Shown here one piece after another: positions 1 to 9,756 of a stretch of DNA of 64,000 nucleotides. The notes under the pieces were generated by a model, which did no database searches, had not been told where the DNA came from, and saw nothing but the letters and a program-made list of their open reading frames with translations. A program made the position numbers and the translations under genes. Source of the stretch: Protonemura montana (lineage: Eukaryota > Arthropoda > Insecta > Plecoptera > Nemouridae); the NCBI GenBank assembly GCA_947568835.1, contig OX387604.1, positions 3,948,001 to 4,012,000 on the forward strand, read 5' to 3'. Position 1 is the stretch's first letter, and each line of letters starts with the position of its first letter.

Positions 1-249
1 CAAGCTACACGGAATACGTTTTGTTTTTGTCTGACATTTTCAGTTACAACCTCGGACAGTATCGATTAATTTATAAATCCTGTTTGGGTTGTGAACCATC
101 CTCCAGATGGGAGATCAGCCGGTAGTCCTCTTAATGATATGCCTACCTGTCGGGTTCCCCAACTAAGCAATTATGTGCATCGTGGCCCAAGTCACACCAC
201 CCATCCATTCACCGACCTAACCAATACCTGTTCCTCCACTACACATTCG

Positions 250-311
250 TCATTCAATACCTGACCCAAATCAGTGTTGCTTATCTTCGGAATCTCACGA
301 GAACCGGTGTT
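250..311 (-). repeat. 5S-rRNA-derived SINE, head fragment
   Basis: Read on the minus strand, this piece holds the 5S-like head (GGTTCTCGTGAGATTCCGA, then AAGCAACACTGA) found in the longer copies nearby. The body is missing. The tail of the next copy abuts it at 311-320, so the two elements sit head to tail. What lies before 250 is not recognisable. Confidence 0.6.
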
Positions 312-320
312 GATTGATTA

Positions 321-740
321 GTGGGGTTTAACGGCGCACCGTTGTGACAACGGCCCATATGGTACTGATCTAAATGGCGTCGGTCAATGAGTGGGAGTAT
401 GACGATGAACCTAACCTAGCCTAGAAGGGAGGAGGGGAAACTCGGTGCGGCACGTAGCCTACTCCTGTCGAAGAGCACCAAGGGGACCACCGGCTTAACG
501 TCCCTTCCGAAGAACGGTACGACGTGAACAACAGGATTCCTCCACTAACCCATGCTGTCGATTGGTTTATAATCAAGGCGAATGAAGTTCTTGAGCTAAC
601 TTGCATCCCTTCAACCTCTTTCTCGAACAGAGCTGGTCATATGTATGATGGTCACTCATACAATACCTGATCCAGCGCGGTGTTGCTTAACTTCGGTGAT
701 CTCACGAGAACCGGTGTTTCCAACTCGCCAAACCGTTCGT
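321..740 (-). repeat. 5S-rRNA-derived SINE (SINE3-like), near full length
   Basis: Minus-strand copy of a family of about 430 bp. The 5' end (high coordinate) has a 5S-rRNA-like head with an A-box-like segment (AAGTTAAGCAACACCGCG) and a C-box-like segment (GTGACCATC). A body shared with copies at 19.4, 32.8 and 40.5 kb follows, then a 3' end reading GCGCCGTTAAACCCCAC and a short (ATCA)n tail at 311-320. The short 60-94 aa open frames across it are not genes. Confidence 0.8.
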
Positions 741-2892
741 TATAACTTTTTTAAAGTTGCCACTTTTATAACCTACGCCCCTGTTATCCAACGGACTCTT
801 TGATGGTATGCTGTTGATGAAATTGAGTGACCCCATAAGGTCATTGGAAAGAAAACAATCGGCAATAATATGGTCAAATGGTGTAACCATAGAGTAGCTA
901 AATCGGTTCTTAACGTCTCAAATAAAAAAATCACAGTATCGAAATGTGAACATTCTGAAACTGTGGCTAAGTTCAAGGTCAGGTCAGATAAAAAAGGTTA
1001 TCAACAATAAACGCCTAAAAGATACAGATATCTTTTGGCCGCGTGCCGCAAGAATTCTTTAATTCTTGAAGGGAAGAAGAAGCTTGAGGTCACTCTCTTC
1101 CCAAACACCATGGCGAGATTGTTGGGAGTTTTTGTGAGGGAACATTTCTTTCTGGCGCTGGGAATTTTTAGTCTTTTCGGTAAGCACCAAATGTGTCGCT
1201 ATATCTTGGCCATTTCCTGCAAGTACATTTTTTCACTCGATTACGTGCCATGTGCATACATGGAAAGTTTTAGTCAGGGTCTGGGGGTATTTAGGAAATC
1301 AAGTTGTAAGCCATTTTAATTAAATTCGTTGAAGTTACGTTCAAGATATTATTAAAGATACAATCAGAAAATAAGTGCAGTAAATTAGGCAATTTTGGTT
1401 CGGCTCTTGGTAAAGGCAAAAATAGGCTTGTTGCAACGTCTAGACTGAGAGGCATCTGGTTTGTTAAAAAAAAAACATAGCCTTCCTTCGCCTACTGATG
1501 TTTAAAAAAAATTATTTTGAAAACTTAGAGAGTCCTTTTGATTCTACACCTCCAAATGTTCTGATGGCCACTAGCAGAACCTATCAATCACCATTCAGCA
1601 CATATTTTACTAATGTTAATTGAATAACATTGAAAATTCGACATTTTGGTAGATACCTGTATCTTGGTTCCAGCAGCGAGCGTACAATGTTCCAGCCATG
1701 GCCCTCATTGGCCTGAACCTGATCGCAATCTGGTGGTAATTATAATATAATTGTAGTTGTTTATATCCTTGTAAATGTACCAATGCATAAAAATGTTTAC
1801 AATTAGCCCTGAGACCCGTTCACATTTCTTCCAATTCGGCTTTACTTTCGTTTTGGTGTGAAGGGCAGATGTCTCAACAATGCTATCACCCCCTCTTACC
1901 TCCTCATAGCCATTTTTGGGTTATTTTCTGCTTAAGGACGAGTAACTGTAAAAAATTGCTCATTCGAGCCATTTGAGATGACTTTTGAAATGTAAATCGA
2001 TTTTCTTGTTCAAATGTCGATAACGACGGCGTCCATCTCTACAACGTGCATGCAGAACTTCCTTCGAATTGATTAAGTGCTATTATGATCAATTGAGATA
2101 ATACCTGCCAACAGTAAACATTCGTTTGCTTTGCAGAAAAATAATTCAGAAAGGGACAAAGTCGCAAAAAATTTTTTAATAACGATAAAAAAAAATTTTG
2201 TGTACGGTTTGATGCCACACCGTTGTTTCATTGTACACATCTTGTTACTAGTTGATTTATTGTTGCATTTTGACCAACCAGAACCTTTTTTTGGGAAATC
2301 ACAAATACCGAACATTTGCTCAAAATGTGCTCAAAATATACAAAATAACATTTTCCTGTAGGCTGAAAACTAAAGCATTGTAAAACGCTGGGTTGCATTG
2401 GTTCCCTTGCTTGCTCGATCCTCACTTTCTCTATCCTTCAATGGAGAAAAAATAACTATCATTGATCCTCAAAATTACCCTTCCAAACTACCCTTTTGGC
2501 TGGTTGGTTCATGAGTTTCTCATACGCGATAACTGCTCAGAAATATTAGAAAGATGGTTGGGCAAATTGTTGGCTTTTTTGGGCAAATTTCCCTTCTTGC
2601 TGTACTTAATTATCATCTCAACAGTGTAAATAATAGGTCCTCTCCACTAATTCTTTCCTCTTTAATGCTCGGAAAGAGAAGTAAACTCTGCAAAGTGTTG
2701 TTCTGAGCAAAGTTCTGAGCCCCTGATTTTAGCAGATACAGTCTTAAATAGGTTTCATAGCATGTAAACCGTCTAAATGTTGAGATGCCAGTGTCTACAC
2801 TGCATAAAAGTGATTAAAACCATAAAACCTACAATATTTATGAAAAAACAAAACAAAAAAAACATATATATATATATACATTATTTTTCAAG
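741..2892. other. No supported gene; 5' flank or intron of the lectin gene
   Basis: AT-rich sequence with short random open frames. The lectin gene must have upstream coding sequence, including a signal peptide, because its first recognised exon starts with a splice acceptor in phase 0. One weak candidate is an ATG at 1698 starting a short hydrophobic stretch (MALIGLNLIAIW) before a possible donor at 1736. I could not find an exon linking it to 2893, so it is not called. Confidence 0.4.
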
Positions 2893-5800
2893 CACTGGTC
2901 GGCTAAGCCTCACCTGATGGACTGCAGTCAAAAGAGTGAGAGGGCTTGGCCACCTCGCGACTATGAGCATATCCTCGGTGTGGGTTACTACAAGTTCCAC
3001 GCCTACGGGACGCAATGGGTGGCTGCCCGGGAAATGTGTGAGCAAGAAGGGGCACACCTGATAATTGTCAGTTCCCCTGAAGAAGCTGAAGCTTTGAAAA
3101 CGTTATTCGTCGCAAATCCCACTTCGGTTGACTCTCTCAACAGCGCCCATGTCTGGGTAGGGGTTCATGAACGGGGAGTCCATGGCAAATTCTACACTAT
3201 TTTTGGTGAGTCAAAATAACTGATAATTTTCATTCGTTTTCTGGTGTTGTAGAAAGAGAGGGACAAGATAGGAACAGGTGTGTAAGGCCTACTATCTCTT
3301 GCCCTGTTTGCAATTCTTTAGGAACAAAATGTAGTGGTTGAAAAGGGTAAAAATAACACAAATGAAAACTGGGGACCTAAGGCTCTTGTGCCAATTACAG
3401 GGGCCCTGTTTGGCTGGTGTTTTGAAATCGTGTCCGATGGCACAAAGTCCAATGGCTATAGGGATTGACATGCTCAATTTCAAAGATGGGGTCGGGGTTG
3501 AGGATCTTTGATTTAAGTCGCAAAATAAGAAAGCAGGTACCGACTTGGAGTCATCTTAGTGAAGAGTCCCATTAAATTTACCAACGATGTTGAGGGGAAA
3601 GGGGGGGGGGGGGAAGAGAATCACCCCTTACGTTTTATAAGCTTCCAATGGTTAAAATTTTAAGAAAAAAAACACGAAGAAAAATTTTCTGGTAACTTGT
3701 CTCTGATATAAGTATAGAAATATATAAGTGTAATGCATTGGCATGTGTTGGTGACGAGCATAGCTCATATTTCCATTCAATCGATTCCGTTGTGATTTTC
3801 AGGAGATTCGCTTGAAGACGCAGGGTACTTGAACTGGTCCAAGACACCAGTGCAGCCAAATGACCCCACTCCAGATGATTGTGTCAGCTTCTTTAAGAGT
3901 GGAGTTATGTATGACGACGCATGCAGCATCAAGTATGGATTCGTGTGTGAAATCGAAGAAACGTAAGTTTCTTTTACCTTTATTTTTGAACGATTTAGTT
4001 TTCGAACTGTTAGACTATATGGTGCAGTTGAATCCGTTTTCCGGACAATTTTCTCGTTGAATTCGAATAAAATTCGAATTTGATCTGACTGGTTTAACCG
4101 TCAATGTCATCTGATTCTGACCCACGTCTTCTGAGACCACGACAATAATACAATCTTGTACGCTTGGGCATATTTATGCAGCTAGAGTGGACTGAACCCC
4201 CCTAAACAATTTCTATCAATGAATCAATCAGATATGACTTTCTTTTGACTGATTATGAAGCAGACTTGAGCGAAATTACAATTTACTAAATAGTAGCACA
4301 AGTCAAATTGCTGCGGAAATTAAAAATAATCAGGTTGAGAGACTATTAGTAAAAAATGGGGCATTATCCCTCTGCTTTCAATACTTTTTGATAGGCTGGT
4401 TGTAGCCGTCAACACATCTAACGTTAACCATCAACCTGAGTCAGTCTGCAACGACCGAGTCTGCCCAGAAAGACAAGACAGTGAGTATATCAATAACATA
4501 GGCTTAAAATATGATGCTAGAGTATCAATAGTTTTATTCTAAGAAAATTGTTCGTTGTTTTCTCGTCAAGATTCGGATCAGAGAGCTGGCACTGCCATCG
4601 TCTTCCCGGGACAAGTCGCAAAAGAGAAAACTCCCGGTAGTGAAAGTTAGTCATGAAATCCTTTTTTCGTTAACTTTTACGAGCGTTAGTTTTTTTCTTT
4701 AGTAAAATCTTTCGTGAGTTGGAAATATGGTGAGACCACTTACTAGATCACAACCGCCCCTCAGATTTCTACAGCGGCGACCAACTTCTTGCTCTACAAT
4801 CCTGAAGATGGCCATCGTGGTTGAAACCTCGGTAAATGCCAAGGTCCTTTTTAAGACCAAAAAGCAATCCGCACAGAGCAAAACGATTCTACACGTAAAT
4901 AACTTGATACATTTTTTCCGTGTGATCATCTTCGGGCAGTGCAGTAGTATTAGTTTGAAATGAAAATAGTAAATTATGCAATTGTAACAATTGTAAGGTT
5001 TGCAAGCAAACCATTGTTCGCGAAAAGATATTTTATTATCTAATACTTACTTTGATTAGGTTTGTAAATCTGCGGTATATGTTAGGTAATTTAAGCAATT
5101 CGAGCGCTTTTTAATTATCCTTTAACTCAAAATGAGGATGCATTTCTGGTTTCTACACAATCTCCACAATGTGCTAATGATTTTTGTTGTGTGATGGCGC
5201 AGATTCGTATTACACCAAGTCAGGATTCTATTGGACTTCATCGACGCTGCCCAGCCCATCGGTAAGTCATCTGCTTAGATGCTATGTGGGATGTGCCAGT
5301 TATAAATTTTACTGTTTACTGACTAGATTTTATCTAATGTTTGATTGAATTGACGTACTTTCAGTAAAAGATTGGCGTATTTTCAACAAAGGGGTAGGCT
5401 TGACTACTTTTCTTGACTGAATGCACCTTGATGAATGATGAAGGGGTGGGGAGGGGGTATAAAGAAAGACGATCCATTACAAACTCATCACAACGCTGTT
5501 TACCACCCCCGTTCCCACGAGAACCGATGTTTCCAGCACGTCAAACCGTTTTTTCACAACTAGCAAAGTGGTCAAAAGAAAACGGTTCCAGCTCTGGATA
5601 TGATTATTATATTGTCAGTGTATTTATTTGTGTTTCAGTCGTATTACCAGTACTCCCACCCAAAGTACCGAGGACTCAAGTGTGCAAAAACCGAAGCCGA
5701 GCGAACATGGCCGCCACGAGAATACGACCTGAAACCCAACCTCGGTTACTATAAGTTCCATGCTTTTGGTGCGACTTGGCAGTTTGCAAAGCACATGTGC

Positions 5801-7591
5801 GAAATCGAAGGAGCTCATCTCGTCATAGTCAACTCAGAACGGGAAAGAGAGATGCTGAGGAAGATGTTGGTGTTGAACCCTAAGTCGATTTCAGCTACCA
5901 GCAATGACATGGCCTGGGTTGGGGGGAAAGAACGGAGCGATGGAAAATACTACACGATCTTTGGTAAATTATACGAATTTGTTTGTGCCTTTTGGTTTTC
6001 AATTAATCCAAACCGTAATATATGAGTGAGACGGTATCGAGACAAGGTGCTTAAGCGAACAAAGTGACTCTCATTTTTAAGGTCAAGCCCAAACCTAGTC
6101 GGGAATTTGTAGGTGAAAATGTCTTCGAACACATACTATTTTCTTTCAAGCTTATGGTCTCAAGGTCACCGACAGCTCTTATGATAACAGGATAAAAGGA
6201 AGATTTTTTATGAAACAGAATCAGTTAATTAGCAAGAGGTGGCCATCCAGTCACATCCTTCAAACTAATTGGGCAGGTGTTGCCACTGCATTTTCCACCC
6301 CGATTAGTGTAAAGACTAAAAGAAAGATACCGAAAGATTTAGTCAAAAGGTCTATCGAATGGAAAATAAGCAAAATCCCTTAGATTCGTTTGGGCTCTGC
6401 AGTCGATTGGTATTGACATCTACGCCCAGACATTGTCTTTCTACAAACCTGTGGACAAGTAGTTATTATACCTGACGAAGGGCTGGCGTTCTCAGCCAAA
6501 GGGACAGTTTGCGCTGGCAATAGGACATTTTCGCTAGTCTCTGGTGTTTTTTGATTTCCCAAAATCTGATAGCGTAGACCTCTACCAGACTTAACCAAAC
6601 AGCACCAGGGTGCGATCCTATACTGTAGCCTGCAACCGTTGAGTGAATACACACTCAACGCTGCAGCCTTTTCCCCCACTCTCGCTCCGCCTGAAGGTCA
6701 ACATTGGTTCATATAGTGCCTATCCCTACACAGACTACGAGGGAATATGTCACGTGGCTCAGAACGTTCTCTATCGAGCTGAGCGGTCTTCATTAAAAAT
6801 GACTCGTTGGTTTTATCATTCAAGTCTCTCTCTGGTTCAATGCCACGACAAGAAATGAAAATAAATATGCGTTGTGTCTCTAGTAGATGGTCATAAAACT
6901 CCCTCACTCTCTCCAGGCGATCAGCTGACCGACACTGGCTTCTGGAGGTGGAGTTCAGGAGAGCCCAATGACAAGGGAGTTGATGACTGCCTGGGGTTTA
7001 AGGCTTTTGGACTTGCAGATTCCACATGTGACAAGAAGTATCCTTTTATCTGCGAAATCGAACTCAGGTGAGATGTTACACATAAATGACTACAGGTAAC
7101 CACAGGACCACTAAGGATAAGGAATGGGTTGTCATTTGTCCGATGGGCAAAATTGCTGATTCAGATTGCTGCTGAATACATACGAATGATACCCACAACG
7201 GCAGGACCTGCACGTCAATAACAGAGTCAACTTATCAAACAGTTGTGTGAAGAAAGCAACTTCCTACCATCAATCAATATTTATACCATAGAGAAAGAGA
7301 TACGTTATTATGCCTGCTTATTTTTGAAGAGATTTACGGTAACTTTATTATTTTAGTTCGTATAACCTAAAAAGGGTCGCAGCCATTTAAAGGTACCATT
7401 TTCAGATGGTTCTGATAAATGTACATTTTATCTTATACTACCATTGTATTTACAAAGTCATGGAAAATGTTCTGGTGTGCCCATGACAAGTACCTGAATA
7501 GTGCAAGCCACTAAATGAACTAAACCAACCGTAATTAATTTGCAGGCAAGTGGAGATTAGAAGGAGATACCTCACCTCGAAGAGTAGTTAG
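2893..7591 (+). CDS. Secreted C-type lectin with two CTLD domains (haemolymph LPS-binding type), 5' incomplete
   Basis: Eight exons join in frame (404 aa visible): 2893-3205, 3803-3962, 4395-4480, 4571-4645, 5203-5261, 5639-5963, 6917-7067 and 7546-7591 (stop TAG). Exons 1-2 encode CTLD1 and exons 6-7 encode CTLD2. Each domain is cut by a phase-1 intron right after YTIFG. Both have the core GYYKFHA...W...MCE.EGAHL.IV and the four canonical cysteines. CTLD1 carries QPN and CTLD2 carries EPN, the mannose-type calcium-binding triplet. The usual WND is replaced by YDD in CTLD1 and lost in CTLD2. Exons 3-5 encode a Ser/Asn-rich linker. Known: such lectins are haemolymph pattern-recognition proteins binding bacterial surface sugars. 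Inferred: this is a dual-CRD immulectin-like protein. The signal-peptide exon lies upstream and was not identified. CTLD2 could instead end at the TGA at 7069 without the last splice. Confidence 0.85.
3601..3613. repeat. Poly-G tract (13 G)
   Basis: Homopolymer run in the first lectin intron, one of five G or C runs of 13-26 bases in the window. Confidence 0.95.
5516..5550 (-). repeat. 5S-SINE head remnant (35 bp)
   Basis: Matches the 5' end of the SINE family (AACGGTTTGACGTGCTGGAA then the GGTTCTCGTG core) at about 32 of 35 positions. The rest of the element is absent. It lies in the intron before the CTLD2 exon. Confidence 0.6.
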
Positions 7592-7675
7592 TGACAAAGG
7601 AAGATGAAGAAAGAGATGAGAACACAAAACAAGAGTTCTGTCGTAAGAAACCTACTTGAAAGCAAGAAATTCTCA

Positions 7676-7681
7676 AATAAA
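7676..7681 (+). promoter_or_regulatory. Polyadenylation signal AATAAA of the lectin gene
   Basis: Canonical AATAAA 85 bases after the lectin stop codon. More AATAAA-like hexamers follow near 7727-7740. The position suits a short 3' UTR and supports 7546-7591 as the last exon. Confidence 0.55.
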
Positions 7682-7766
7682 ATGCATTTAATGTAAGAAA
7701 TGTGATTTAATAGACGCAAAGAAATGAATAAATAAAACAAATAAAGAAATATTGGCATTGTTGAGG

Positions 7767-7785
7767 CCCCCCCCCCCCCCCCCCC
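7767..7785. repeat. Poly-C tract (19 C)
   Basis: Homopolymer C run followed by a CT-rich segment, downstream of the lectin gene. Confidence 0.95.
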
Positions 7786-7900
7786 TCTCCACCCCCTTAA
7801 CACTGAAAATAATTTACAACGCTTGAGGAAATGACTGAAAATCGATCTTTTCTGTGGTGTTTTTCGTTAAATGGGTGAAAACATAAAGAAAAAGAAAATT

Positions 7901-8712
7901 TTAGGATGAAATCTTATTTAAATTGCAAACGCTTGCAATGCACGGTTTTTTTTTTATTATTATCAACACTATAACCGTCTCAAAAATTGATGCCCAAACG
8001 CGGACTCGAAACCCGATCTCCACCTTTCGCTGGTGTTGCGCTGAACCATTGAGCTATCTGGTCACTGGCTTTGTAAGACGATTCTAGTGTATTTGATGAG
8101 AATGACAGTTCTCCAAGGAGTAGAGCCATGAGGCTGTGAGTACTCACAGTCACTCTGATTCTAGTGACGCTATATCACGTCACAACCTGCCAAACTCGAA
8201 TAACTTCAATTTGACGTTGCATTCGTTGCTGTATTAGGATGACATCTTATTTAAATTGCAAACACTTGCAATGCACGGGGTATTTTATTATTAACAACAC
8301 TATAACCGTCTCAAAAATTGATGCCCAAACGCGGACTCAAACCCCGATCTCCACCTTTCACGGGTGTTGCTCTGAACCATTGAGCTATTCAAACACTGTC
8401 TTTCTAATACGATTCTAGTGTATTTGATGAGCAACGAATCCAACGTCAAATTGGAGTTATTCGAGTTTGACAGGTTGTGACGTGATATAGCGTCACTAGA
8501 ATCAGAGTGACTGTGAGTATTCACAGCCTCATGGTTCTACTCCTTGGAGAACTGTCATTCTCATCAAATACACTAGAATCGTCTTACAAAGCCAGTGACC
8601 AGATAGCTCAATGGTTCAGCGCAACACCAGAGAAAAGTGGAGATCTGGGTACGAGTCCGCGTTTGGGCATCAATTTTTGAGACGGTTATAGTGTTGTTAA
8701 TAATAAAAAAAA
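7901..8712. mobile_element. Composite of three tRNA-like SINE units (two direct, one inverted)
   Basis: Unit 1 (7901-8230) and unit 2 (8234-8429) start with the same TTAGGATGA.ATCTTATTTAAA and each contains a minus-strand tRNA-like block. Unit 3 (8430-8712) is the inverted counterpart of unit 1, giving a near-palindrome with arms of about 280 bp. In unit 3 the A-box-like sequence TAGCTCAATGGTTCAG is at 8604-8619 and the B-box-like sequence GGGTACGAGTCC at 8647-8658. The 3' end is GTTGTTAATAATAAAAAAAA, an A-rich tail as in retroposed SINEs. No cloverleaf with proper acceptor pairing is evident, so this is not a functional tRNA gene. Confidence 0.75.
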
Positions 8713-8739
8713 ATAAAATTTGACTATTCGCATATTTAA

Positions 8740-9024
8740 TCAAACACGTGGAAAATAATAAAAAGCCAAAAAAGGGTCCATCCTGTGGTGGGGTTGTAGG
8801 ATCGAGTTTTGCCAGAATCGAGTGACCTCACCATACCCTTGCCCATCCTTGCCATATGCATCGGAGTGCAATATTATAATGCAGCCGAACTGGGAAGTAC
8901 ACTCGATCGGAAGGTATAAATAGTAAAATTATTTTAGTGATATTAACATTTGCGTGTACTGGATTTTCTTCAAAACCGTAAAAACGTTATCTAACGTAAA
9001 ATTGGAGTTTTAGAATAAAAATGA
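8740..9024. other. Unannotated intergenic DNA
   Basis: AT-rich spacer between the tRNA-like composite and a 5S-SINE copy. No gene or structured element is seen. Confidence 0.5.
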
Positions 9025-9340
9025 TTATGAACCCAACCAGGACTAGAAGAGAGAAGATGAAAGCCATTATCCTTCAAATGTCAAAGTGCACCAAAGGGGA
9101 CCACCAGCTTAATGTCCTCTCCAGAAATGTGTGCAACAACCACCTCAGGACTTGTCTACGAATGCATGCTGTCGAGAGGTTGATAAGCAAGGCGAGTGAA
9201 GCTCTTGTACTAACTTACATCCCTCCAACCTCTCTCCCGAAAAGAACTCGTCATGAGTATGATGGTCACCCATCCAATACCTGACTAAGTACAGTGTTGC
9301 TTGACTTCAGTGATCTCACGAGCACCAACACGCAAAACTG
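9025..9340 (-). repeat. 5S-rRNA-derived SINE, 3'-truncated and diverged
   Basis: Minus-strand copy with head (GTGAGATCACTGAAGTCAAG), middle body (CATGCTGTCGAGAGG on the plus strand, shared with other copies) and part of the distal body. The 3' tail is missing. The 87-aa open frame across it is not a gene. Confidence 0.7.
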
Positions 9341-9756
9341 TAACTGTATTTGTTTTATGGGAGGTAAGAAACCTAGATAAACTTCGAATTCTGAAGCATA
9401 GTAGGAATCTTTTCACTTTGGTAGCGTTTTTAGAAAATAAGCCGATTGGTAAAGTCATAGCTACTTACAGTTCTACCTAAAAGTCAAATGACCTTTATTG
9501 ACACTATTACATAATTTACCAAAATGCGTTCTGTCAAAACAAGGGGACTAACTCGCTTTGTTCGTTTTACAAATAAAAAACATCTTTAATTAAGTCAGTA
9601 AACTAACGTGACATTTCAACAAATACAACAACACATTCGTGCACTCGTAAGCACACATAAAATGTCAACGTTTGCGATTTGGACTTACTTAAATACTCTT
9701 GCCGATAGAGCAGACGATATGATTCCATTCGAAGTCACAAGCTATTAACTTGCAGA

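Noticed and set aside
1698..1735. Candidate signal-peptide exon for the lectin (MALIGLNLIAIW)
   Set aside because: Hydrophobic start and a possible donor exist, but no exon linking phase 2 to the phase-0 acceptor at 2893 was found.
8601..8665. tRNA gene on the plus strand
   Set aside because: A- and B-box-like motifs exist, but acceptor and anticodon stems do not pair and the unit is repeated with an A-rich tail; it is a SINE.
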